DNA of 8,297 nt from Selenomonadaceae bacterium. Lineage in GTDB: Bacteria > Bacillota > Negativicutes > Selenomonadales > Selenomonadaceae. The position numbers were made by a program, and so were the translations under genes. Below are positions 1 through 6,085 of this stretch, piece by piece (the first letter of the stretch is position 1; each line of letters starts with the position of its first letter). The stretch spans positions 1 through 8,297 of the forward strand of contig JAFPCE010000071.1 in the NCBI GenBank assembly GCA_017390245.1, in the 5' to 3' direction. The notes under the pieces were generated by a model. That model was given only the letters and a program-made list of their open reading frames with translations. It was not told the DNA's origin and made no database searches.

Positions 1-39
1 GATAAAATATAGAGTGAGAAATAATATGAGAGGTACGCT

Positions 40-723
40 ATGGATCTAGGAAAAGGTGAAAAAATGCCAGCTTCTAAAACTCTTGCTGTAGGGCAGAGGC
101 TGGAGATTTTTACATACAATGGGGAAATAGGCTATAAAAGCAGAATAGAAGATATTACCAAGGACAGACTGATGGTGGCAATGCCAACTGATGAAAAGGG
201 GTTTCCTATCATTCCATCCTTAGGTGAGCGCCTGCTGTGCAGGGCAACTACAACAGCAACTTCTTATGTGTTTTTTGCCAATTATCTGGATAAGGGAAGA
301 TCTCCTATACCAGTGCTGTTTCTGACAAAACCAGAAACTGTAGAAAAAATGCAGAAGCGTGAGTTTGTCCGTGTACAGGTGAACCGCAGCATTGTCATTC
401 GTCCAGTAGATGAAGAGGGCGCATTAGGGGATATGGTATTGACTACCACTGTTGATTTAAGTGGTGGCGGTGTTGGCATTATCAATGATTTTCCATTGCC
501 CTTAGACAGCATGGTGGCTATTGAGAAGGCTAATATTCCCGGCATAGAACTGCTGAAGCTGATGGGCAGAGTGGTTCGTTGCGTTCCAGTAGATAGCGGT
601 GGTAAAAAAAGGTACCGTATAGGACTGCGTTTCCTGGAGTTCTCTAGAGGCGATCAAAATAAAATGATCCGATATATTTTTGATGTACAGCGCAAGATCC
701 TGGCCAAGGGTATTGGCAAGTAA
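40..723 (+). CDS. YcgR-like PilZ-domain flagellar brake, c-di-GMP receptor
   Basis: This 227-residue protein has the two-domain plan of YcgR/YpfA (MotI). Residues about 12-98 form a beta-rich N-terminal PilZN/YcgR-N domain, and residues about 105-222 form a C-terminal PilZ domain. Both c-di-GMP-binding signatures are intact: RxxxR is R107-E-F-V-R111 and D/NxSxxG is D139-L-S-G-G-G144. Members of the family bind c-di-GMP and then act on the flagellar stator or rotor to slow rotation. That role is inferred here from the domains and from the position 12 bases ahead of cheB. ATG 40 has GAGAGG (28-33) six bases upstream. ATG 64, in the same frame, also has an acceptable site (AAGGTGA, 53-59) and would give 219 residues starting MPASKT, so the true start is uncertain. 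No signal peptide or membrane segment is seen, so the protein should be cytoplasmic. Confidence 0.9.
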   Translation: MDLGKGEKMPASKTLAVGQRLEIFTYNGEIGYKSRIEDITKDRLMVAMPTDEKGFPIIPSLGERLLCRATTTATSYVFFANYLDKGRSPIPVLFLTKPETVEKMQKREFVRVQVNRSIVIRPVDEEGALGDMVLTTTVDLSGGGVGIINDFPLPLDSMVAIEKANIPGIELLKLMGRVVRCVPVDSGGKKRYRIGLRFLEFSRGDQNKMIRYIFDVQRKILAKGIGK

Positions 724-735
724 TGGGGTGAGGCT

Positions 736-2016
736 ATGATTCGTGTGATTATTGCAGATGATTCTGCATTCATGCGCAAGGTTCTTTCAGATTTGTTTAC
801 AAAGCACAAGGATTTTCAGGTGGCTGGTACAGCTAGAAACGGACAGGAAGCCGTGGATTTGGTTGCTAAGCTGAAACCAGACTTGCTTACATTGGATGTG
901 CACATGCCTGTCCTGGATGGTCTCAGTGCTCTTAAGATAATCATGAAGGAAAATCCAGTTCCTGTTATGATGTTCAGCAGTTTAACAAAAGAAGGAGCAG
1001 AGGAAACTATTAAAGCTCTTGAGTTAGGTGCTGTTGACTTCTTATGCAAAACAGGTGGTTCCATATCAAGAATCGATGCTATTGAGGATGATATTATAGA
1101 AAAATGCCGAAGTGTAGCACAGGCTAGAATTAGCACTTTCAATTTTAATCGTAATATTTTCACCAAAAAGCAGGAAGCACCAAATTTAAAGCGAATTAAT
1201 ATATTTGAACGTAAAGGTTATAATGTCCCTTCTGCCAGCAGCACAAATAACGGTGCTGCCGAAAATAGCAGAGGCGTGGCAAGCAGTGCTGGTACATCTG
1301 GCAGGGTACAGAGCATGCTGCACAGAGGCTCTTATGTGGAAGCTGCACAGGCAAGCCATCAGTCCAGAGCAAGCATGATTGCCAAGCGCGAAAACCCTTT
1401 GCTAAAACAGCGCAGTGCTGCTATAACCGCTCGCGGTGGGGCCAGCGGACACAAGATTGTGGCGTTAGGTACATCCACAGGCGGGCCAAAGGCATTGCAA
1501 TATGTTATCCCAAAATTACCTGGCAGTATGCCGTGTGGTATGGTTGTTGTGCAGCACATGCCGGCAGGCTTTACCAAATCACTGGCAGACAGGCTGAATT
1601 CTCTGTCTCAGGTGACGGTATCAGAAGCTGTTGACAACGAAGAAATATTGCCAGGACATGTATATATAGCTCCGGGGAATTATCACCTGACAGTAAAGGG
1701 AGAAACTGGCAGGAAAGTGATTTCCTTGAATCAGGATCCACCACTGGCCTCCCATCGTCCAGCTGTTGATGTCATGTTCGACTCAGTCGTTAAGTATGGG
1801 TCTGATGTTGTTTCAGTTATTTTAACTGGCATGGGATGTGATGGTGCAGCTGGTATGAAAAAAATAAAAGCAGCTGGTGGCCGTGTAATTGCTGAATCAG
1901 AAGAAACTACCGTAGTATATGGTATGCCGAAAGCCGTTGTTGAAGCGGGTATTGCAGATGAGGTTCTGCCGGTAGAGCAGATCGCAGATGCAATCATGGA
2001 AATGGTTAGGAAGTAA
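736..2016 (+). CDS. cheB: CheB, receptor methylesterase/glutamine deamidase response regulator
   Basis: CheB removes methyl groups from, and deamidates, chemoreceptor signalling helices when phosphorylated by CheA. Residues 1-122 are a CheY-like receiver with acidic pocket D8/D9, phospho-acceptor D54 (LTLDVHMP), S81/S82 and K105. The residue after K105 is Thr (T106), where receivers nearly always have Pro. Residues about 238-424 are the methylesterase domain with the catalytic triad S247 (GTSTGGP), H274 (QHMPAGF) and D369 (TGMGCDGAAG). Between the domains lies a long Ser/Ala/Asn/Gln-rich linker (about 125-236), which brings the protein to 426 residues against roughly 350 in the enteric enzyme. 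ATG 736 follows GGGGTGAGG (725-733). The gene starts 12 bases after the PilZ gene and ends 20 before cheA, so it is probably in the same operon. cheR is not in this window. Confidence 0.97.
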   Translation: MIRVIIADDSAFMRKVLSDLFTKHKDFQVAGTARNGQEAVDLVAKLKPDLLTLDVHMPVLDGLSALKIIMKENPVPVMMFSSLTKEGAEETIKALELGAVDFLCKTGGSISRIDAIEDDIIEKCRSVAQARISTFNFNRNIFTKKQEAPNLKRINIFERKGYNVPSASSTNNGAAENSRGVASSAGTSGRVQSMLHRGSYVEAAQASHQSRASMIAKRENPLLKQRSAAITARGGASGHKIVALGTSTGGPKALQYVIPKLPGSMPCGMVVVQHMPAGFTKSLADRLNSLSQVTVSEAVDNEEILPGHVYIAPGNYHLTVKGETGRKVISLNQDPPLASHRPAVDVMFDSVVKYGSDVVSVILTGMGCDGAAGMKKIKAAGGRVIAESEETTVVYGMPKAVVEAGIADEVLPVEQIADAIMEMVRK

Positions 2017-2036
2017 GTTAATCAGGGGGAATAGAA

Positions 2037-4082
2037 ATGGAAACAAATCAGTATATGGAAATGTTTTTGGATGAATCTCGGGAACATTTGCAATCTCTGA
2101 ACGATGGTTTGTTGAGCTTGGAAAATGACCCAGAGGATTTATCCGTATTAAATGAGATTTTCCGTAATGCTCATACATTAAAGGGTATGTCTGCAACCAT
2201 GGGTTACACCAAGACTGCAGAGCTGACCCATGATATGGAGAATCTGCTGGACATGCTGCGCAAGGAGCAGTTAAAGGTAAGCTCAGAGATTATTGATGTT
2301 ATCTTTAAGTGCGTTGACTCTTTGCAGGAGATGGTAGAGAACATTGGTAATGGCGAGTCAGAGGACCTGGTTGATGTATCTGATCTGGTACGACAGGTTA
2401 ATGCTATTGCTAAGGGGGATGCGGCACCTGCAGCTGAGGAAGCAGAAGAGGCTGCTGAGGGCGAGAATGCTGCAGCACCTGTTTTAGAGCTTAATGATAC
2501 TGATGAGACTGTCATTCGTGAAGCTAAAAACAGCGGTCTGATTCCTTATGCTGTTCATGTGGAGATTGCTGAAAGCTGCTTATTAAAATCTGCCCGTTCT
2601 TATATGGTTATGAATGTACTGGATGAACTGGGTGATGTTATCAAATCTGTTCCTCCTGCACAGGATTTAGAGCAGGAGAAGTTCGATCATTCCTTTGATG
2701 TTGTGATTGTAACAGATGCTGAGCCAAAAGCAATTGAAGATGGTGTATCTGCTATCTCTGAGATTACTGAGGTAAAGGTTACTGAGATTACTCTTTCTGC
2801 AAGCAAGGAAGAGACAAAGGAGGAAGCACCTAAGGCTGCTGCTCCTGCTGCCAAGAAGGCTGAGCCAAAGAAAGCTGATGCGAAGGCTGAAGCAAAGAAA
2901 CCTGCAGGCAAGAATGACAAGAAGGCACATGTTGCAGGCCAGTCCGTTCGTGTAGATATTGAGAAGCTGGATACTTTAATGAATCTTGTAGGTGAGCTGG
3001 TTACTAACAAAGTACGCTTGGAACAGATTGGCATGACTCACCGCCTGACTGAACTGACTGAGACCTTAGAGCAGATGGACAGAGTTACTTCAGACTTGCA
3101 GTCTGTGGTTATGAAGGTCCGCATGGTGCCTGTCAGTCAGGTGTTTAACCGCTTCCCACGTATGGTTAGAGATTTGGCCAAAGAGCTTAACAAGGATATT
3201 AACCTTACTATTGAGGGTGAAGATACAGAGCTGGATCGTACCGTTATTGACGAGATTGGTGATCCATTGATGCATTTGCTCCGCAACTCTCTGGATCATG
3301 GCGTTGAACATCCAGATGATCGTGAAGCAAAGGGCAAGCCTCGTACTGGTGAAGTAGGTCTGATTGCACGCCATGAAGGTAACAATGTTGTTATTATGGT
3401 TACAGATGATGGTGCTGGTATCAATGCAGATAAGATTCGTAACAAGGCTGTAGAGAAGGGCATGATTTCCCGCGAGGAGGCAGATGCACTGCCAGATGCA
3501 GATGCAGTTCGCTTGATTTTCCTGCCAGGCTTCTCCACTGCTGAGACCATTACTGATGTATCTGGCCGTGGCGTAGGCATGGATGTTGTCCGCAGCAAGA
3601 TTGAATCCTTAGGCGGCCATGTAGATGTTGAAACCAAGATAGATGAAGGTTCTGTATTCAAGATTAAGCTGCCATTGACTCTGGCTATTATCCAGGCAAT
3701 GCTGGTTAAGGTTCAGGATGAGATGTATGCTATTCCATTGGGTTCTATTGATAGTACTATCAATATTACTCCTGATGATATTAAGACTGTACAGAATAAA
3801 GAGGTTATTGTGCTTCGTGGCCAGATTATCCCAATTGCAAGACTGGGTGAGGTGCTCAGCGTACCTAAGGGGGCCGATAATGATGAGGAAGATATCTTCG
3901 TTGTGGTTGTACATGTTGGCGACCACAAGATTGGTATTGTTGTAGATAACCTCATTGGACAGCAGGAAATTGTTATCAAGACATTGGGCAAGCTCTTGTC
4001 TGGCTTGAAGATGTTAGCTGGTGCAACTGTCTTGGGTGATGGCCATGTGGCTATGATCCTTGATGTTAGTGCATTGATGTAA
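2037..4082 (+). CDS. cheA: CheA, chemotaxis sensor histidine kinase
   Basis: CheA is the soluble histidine kinase of the receptor array; it autophosphorylates and passes phosphate to CheY and CheB. All five domains can be placed. P1 (Hpt, about 1-125) has the phosphorylated H46 in NAHTLKG. P2 (about 168-255) is the CheY/CheB docking domain. An Ala/Lys/Glu-rich linker (about 256-298) follows. P3 (about 303-370) is the dimerisation domain. P4 (about 371-545) is the ATPase, with N box H413..N417..D420-H421, G1 box DDGAGI (457-462), F box FLPGF (495-499) and G2 box GRGVGMD (510-516). P5 (about 547-681) is the CheW-like domain. All catalytic boxes are intact and the 681-residue length is normal. 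ATG 2037 has AGGGGGA (2024-2030) six bases upstream. The P2 domain implies a separate CheY, which is not encoded here. Confidence 0.98.
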   Translation: METNQYMEMFLDESREHLQSLNDGLLSLENDPEDLSVLNEIFRNAHTLKGMSATMGYTKTAELTHDMENLLDMLRKEQLKVSSEIIDVIFKCVDSLQEMVENIGNGESEDLVDVSDLVRQVNAIAKGDAAPAAEEAEEAAEGENAAAPVLELNDTDETVIREAKNSGLIPYAVHVEIAESCLLKSARSYMVMNVLDELGDVIKSVPPAQDLEQEKFDHSFDVVIVTDAEPKAIEDGVSAISEITEVKVTEITLSASKEETKEEAPKAAAPAAKKAEPKKADAKAEAKKPAGKNDKKAHVAGQSVRVDIEKLDTLMNLVGELVTNKVRLEQIGMTHRLTELTETLEQMDRVTSDLQSVVMKVRMVPVSQVFNRFPRMVRDLAKELNKDINLTIEGEDTELDRTVIDEIGDPLMHLLRNSLDHGVEHPDDREAKGKPRTGEVGLIARHEGNNVVIMVTDDGAGINADKIRNKAVEKGMISREEADALPDADAVRLIFLPGFSTAETITDVSGRGVGMDVVRSKIESLGGHVDVETKIDEGSVFKIKLPLTLAIIQAMLVKVQDEMYAIPLGSIDSTINITPDDIKTVQNKEVIVLRGQIIPIARLGEVLSVPKGADNDEEDIFVVVVHVGDHKIGIVVDNLIGQQEIVIKTLGKLLSGLKMLAGATVLGDGHVAMILDVSALM

Positions 4083-4084
4083 TC

Positions 4085-4092
4085 AGGGGAGG
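4085..4092 (+). promoter_or_regulatory. Ribosome binding site that fixes the cheW start
   Basis: AGGGGAGG lies seven bases before ATG 4100 but only one base before the in-frame TTG at 4094. The spacing decides for the ATG, and CheW should begin MANEDQ rather than MKMANEDQ. Confidence 0.7.
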
Positions 4093-4099
4093 CTTGAAA

Positions 4100-4540
4100 A
4101 TGGCTAATGAAGATCAGGTAGTTGCCTTTAAACTTAGAAATGAAGAGTATGGCTTTAGCATCCTAAATGTGCAGGAAATCAAGGGCCTTACTGATATAAC
4201 CAGAGTTCCTTTTGCACCCGAGTTTATCAAGGGCGTAATCAATCTTCGAGGCAGCGTACTGCCAGTTATTGATTTGAAGAAACGTCTGGGCTTGGAGGAT
4301 ACTCCATATACTGCAAATACTAGAATCGTTATTGTACAGTATGATGAGGTAGCAGTTGGCATGCTGGTTGATGCTGTTACTGAAGTACGTACCATTAATG
4401 CTGATGATATTGATACTAGCAGAACAGTTACCGGTAATGACAGCAACAGCAAGTTCATTTCTGGTATTGGCAAGGTAGATGACAGATTGATAATTCAGCT
4501 TAACCTCAGCGAGATTATCGGTTTAAATGGTGAGGAGTAA
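4100..4540 (+). CDS. cheW: CheW, chemotaxis coupling protein
   Basis: CheW is the scaffold that couples CheA to the chemoreceptors in the membrane-bound array; it has no enzymatic activity. The 146-residue product is a single CheW domain of usual length. It shows the family signature PEFIKGVINLRGSVLPVIDL, which includes the NLRG turn, and a C-terminal segment ISGIGKVDDRLIIQLNL typical of the second beta-barrel. The start is ATG 4100 because the Shine-Dalgarno AGGGGAGG is correctly spaced for it; the in-frame TTG at 4094 is too close to that site. The gene starts 17 bases after cheA and lies 27 bases before cheC, so it is very probably co-transcribed and made together with its kinase partner. 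No altered residues stand out. Confidence 0.97.
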   Translation: MANEDQVVAFKLRNEEYGFSILNVQEIKGLTDITRVPFAPEFIKGVINLRGSVLPVIDLKKRLGLEDTPYTANTRIVIVQYDEVAVGMLVDAVTEVRTINADDIDTSRTVTGNDSNSKFISGIGKVDDRLIIQLNLSEIIGLNGEE

Positions 4541-4567
4541 TATCCTCTTGATGCAGAGATTGGTGGG

Positions 4568-5194
4568 ATGAAACTAATGTCAGATGATGTTGCAAATTTA
4601 TCTGTGGCACAGATGGATGCACTTAGGGAAATAGGTAATGTTGGCGCAGGTAATTCTGCAACAGCCTTATCACAGATTATCAATCGCCGTATTGATATGG
4701 AGGTTCCACGTGTATCTGTAGTTCCTTTGGATGATGTTCCTGAATTGGTAGGTGGTCCAGAGGTAATGGTAGTAGGCGTGTTCCTGCGTGTATATGGCAA
4801 GGCTCCAAGTAATATCTTGTTCCTTTTGCCAAAGGAAAGTGCTTTTTATCTAGTGGATATGCTTATGGGCAAAAAGCATGGTGAGACCATGACGTTAGAC
4901 TTTATGGATCAGTCTGCATTGATGGAGATTGGAAATATTCTGTCCGGTGCATACTTGAATGCTTTGTTTAATTTCACCAATATTTCTTTGCTGCCATCTA
5001 TTCCAGCTTTGGCTATGGATATGGCAGGTGCAATCCTTAGTGTTGTTTTAGTTCAGTTAGGTCAGATGGGTGATCATGCCCTGGTTATAGAGACAGAATT
5101 TAAGACTGAGGATGACGGTATCAAGGGACATTTCTTCCTGGTGCCTGATCCTGGTTCTCTGGACAAAATTTTGTCAGCGGTAGGAGTTGAATGA
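4568..5194 (+). CDS. cheC: CheC, CheY-P phosphatase
   Basis: CheC belongs to the CheC/CheX/FliY phosphatase family, dephosphorylates CheY-P and binds the deamidase CheD. The 208-residue product has two copies of the D/SxxxExxN active-site helix. The first is D17-A-L-R-E21-I-G-N24, followed by VGAGNSATAL; the second is S116-A-L-M-E120-I-G-N123, followed by ILSGAYLNA. Both pairs of catalytic Glu and Asn are kept, so both phosphatase sites look active. The length matches Bacillus CheC. The start is ambiguous: ATG 4568 directly follows GGTGGG (4562-4567), while in-frame ATG 4577 is nine bases from it and would give MSDDVANL, a 205-residue protein. The cheD ATG comes one base after the cheC stop, which suggests translational coupling of these binding partners. 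Confidence 0.96.
   Translation: MKLMSDDVANLSVAQMDALREIGNVGAGNSATALSQIINRRIDMEVPRVSVVPLDDVPELVGGPEVMVVGVFLRVYGKAPSNILFLLPKESAFYLVDMLMGKKHGETMTLDFMDQSALMEIGNILSGAYLNALFNFTNISLLPSIPALAMDMAGAILSVVLVQLGQMGDHALVIETEFKTEDDGIKGHFFLVPDPGSLDKILSAVGVE
5181..5186 (+). promoter_or_regulatory. Ribosome binding site of cheD inside the end of cheC
   Basis: TAGGAG, within the last codons of cheC, lies nine bases before ATG 5196. An in-frame TTG at 5187 abuts the site with no spacer, so it cannot be the start that this site serves. The cheC stop (5192-5194) falls between site and start, which favours reinitiation. Confidence 0.55.
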
Positions 5195-5195
5195 T

Positions 5196-5681
5196 ATGCC
5201 AGAATTAGTAAAGGTAGGAATGGCTGATTATAAGGTTGGCTGTGCACCAGCTACCTTGATTAGCTATGGACTTGGCTCCTGTATCGGCATATCTATTTAT
5301 GATCCACAAACTAAAATTGGTGGATTATTGCATATTATGCTGCCTGACAGTACCCAGTCCAGAGCAAATGAAAACAGAGCAAAATTTGCAGATACAGGCA
5401 TACCAGATATGGTAGATGAGATCGTAGCCAAGGGGGCTAGCAGATCCCGTCTGGTGGCAAAATTAGCCGGCGGTTCACAGATGTTTGTTTTTGCCAGTGC
5501 TTCTGATATTATGAGCGTTGGTAAAAGAAACGCGGCAGCTGCTAAAGAGAAGCTTCAGGAAATGAAGATTCCAATTGTAGCAGAGGATACTGGCGGAAAT
5601 TATGGCCGTACTGTACAAATAGACTTGTCTACTGGTGTCTATAAGGTTAAGACCATAGATAAAGCTGATAAGGAATTTTAA
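5196..5681 (+). CDS. cheD: CheD, chemoreceptor glutamine deamidase
   Basis: CheD hydrolyses selected glutamine side chains of chemoreceptors to glutamate, and its activity is tuned by CheC binding. Counting from ATG 5196, the 161-residue protein has nucleophile C29 in YGLGSCIG and general base H46 in GLLHIMLP. Ser23 sits where the Thermotoga enzyme has its catalytic Thr, six residues before the cysteine, a conservative change. Further family signatures are KLAGGSQMF (89-97), VGKRN (108-112) and DTGGNYGRTV (131-140). The length is normal. ATG 5196 is preferred to TTG 5187 because of ribosome-binding-site spacing and because CheD proteins usually start just before the conserved core. The stop TAA (5679-5681) is one base from the next start. 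The protein should be cytoplasmic and associated with the receptor array. Confidence 0.97.
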   Translation: MPELVKVGMADYKVGCAPATLISYGLGSCIGISIYDPQTKIGGLLHIMLPDSTQSRANENRAKFADTGIPDMVDEIVAKGASRSRLVAKLAGGSQMFVFASASDIMSVGKRNAAAAKEKLQEMKIPIVAEDTGGNYGRTVQIDLSTGVYKVKTIDKADKEF

Positions 5682-5682
5682 A

Positions 5683-6057
5683 ATGAGCATGAAATTTAAA
5701 TTGGGCATTGCTGTTTTTTTTGCAATCATAGCTGCATTGACAGCTATGATTGCAGGATTAGTATCTGATGCCCGTATTTCTATAGTGCTGCTAAGAACAG
5801 TATGTAGCTTTTTTGTCACCGGTGTACTGGTGTATATCGGTGCTTTTCTGTTTGAGCATTTTAGTTACCAGAAGCTTATCAAAGCAACGGAAGAAGCTAT
5901 GGATGAGCTGGGTGAAGAGCAAGAAGTCCAGAATGATGGTGATGATGCGAAGGCAGAAGAAGGAGAAAACGAAGCAGAGGAAAGTTCTGCAGAAAATGGC
6001 TTTCAGCCCCTTGAGACAGATGGTTTAAAGCACATGGTAACAGACAATAATAACTAA
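5683..6057 (+). CDS. Small two-helix membrane protein of unknown function between cheD and sigD
   Basis: I do not recognise a named family. The 124-residue product has two hydrophobic segments, about 6-27 and 33-57, joined by a short polar turn (VSDAR), so it is probably a membrane hairpin. A long soluble tail (about 60-124) follows. Its first part is probably helical (YQKLIKATEEAMDEL), the middle is strongly acidic and low-complexity (Glu/Asp/Ala/Asn, about 76-105), and the end carries a less acidic motif, FQPLETDGLKHMV (107-119), that may bind a partner. Positive residues (K4, K6) near the N-terminus hint that both ends are cytoplasmic. ATG 5683 has AAGGAA (5670-5675) seven bases upstream. 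The tight spacing (1 base after cheD, 28 before sigD) implies a motility-linked role. Bacillus has the membrane protein SwrB next to sigD, but on its other side, and homology is not evident. The gene contains a T8 run and a strong inverted repeat. Confidence 0.8.
   Translation: MSMKFKLGIAVFFAIIAALTAMIAGLVSDARISIVLLRTVCSFFVTGVLVYIGAFLFEHFSYQKLIKATEEAMDELGEEQEVQNDGDDAKAEEGENEAEESSAENGFQPLETDGLKHMVTDNNN
5718..5757 (+). repeat. Perfect 14-bp inverted repeat with 6-base loop inside the small membrane gene
   Basis: The left arm TGCAATCATAGCTG (5721-5734) and right arm CAGCTATGATTGCA (5741-5754) are exact reverse complements around the loop CATTGA (5735-5740). As RNA, the stem could lengthen by two U-G pairs and one U-A pair, reaching 5718-5757. 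It lies in codons 12-25, the first membrane segment, and directly follows a run of eight T (5714-5721). No T run follows it on the + strand, so it is not a standard intrinsic terminator. It could be an mRNA stem-loop for processing, stability or polarity ahead of sigD, or a DNA palindrome. The arms are seen directly; any function is inference. Confidence 0.75.
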
Positions 6058-6069
6058 TGGTAATATTTC

Positions 6070-6080
6070 AAGGTGGTGAT
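6070..6080 (+). promoter_or_regulatory. Strong ribosome binding site for the GTG start of sigD
   Basis: AAGGTGGTGAT differs in one base from the full anti-Shine-Dalgarno complement AAGGAGGTGAT and sits before GTG 6086. The nearby ATGs at 6079 and 6090 are out of frame, so GTG is the supported start. A near-perfect site paired with a weaker GTG codon sets SigD synthesis. Confidence 0.7.
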
Positions 6081-6085
6081 GACAA

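Noticed and set aside
2..49. Possible 3' end of an upstream gene, by analogy flhG, in the frame that stays open to TAG 47-49
   Set aside because: Sixteen codons are too few to identify it, and another frame stops at 10-12; the upstream gene could end in either frame or before the window.
1238..1259. GCAGCAC / GTGCTGC 7-bp inverted repeat in the cheB linker
   Set aside because: Several 7-bp stems with short loops are expected by chance in 8 kb, and the Ser/Ala codons here explain it.
2796..2930. Ala/Lys/Glu-rich repeat-like stretch in cheA
   Set aside because: It is the ordinary flexible linker between P2 and P3 of CheA, not a true tandem DNA repeat.
2204..3034. Minus-strand open frames opposite cheA (2204-2515, 2687-3034)
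   Set aside because: They are Ser- and Ala-rich antisense shadows of acidic and Ala/Lys-rich cheA segments, with no protein-like domain.
3873..3880. GCCGATAA, an exact match to the sigma-28 -10 box, inside cheA
   Set aside because: No TAAA-type -35 element lies 14-16 bases upstream, and the bases simply code for Gly-Ala-Asp-Asn in the P5 domain.
4094..4099. TTG start giving a two-residue longer CheW
   Set aside because: Only one base separates it from the ribosome binding site; ATG 4100 has the correct seven-base spacing.
4541..4567. CTCT/AGAG pairing in the cheW-cheC gap as a hairpin
   Set aside because: The four-base stem is too short to be meaningful.
5187..5195. TTG start giving a three-residue longer CheD
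   Set aside because: It directly abuts TAGGAG with no spacer; ATG 5196 is better placed and is a stronger start codon.
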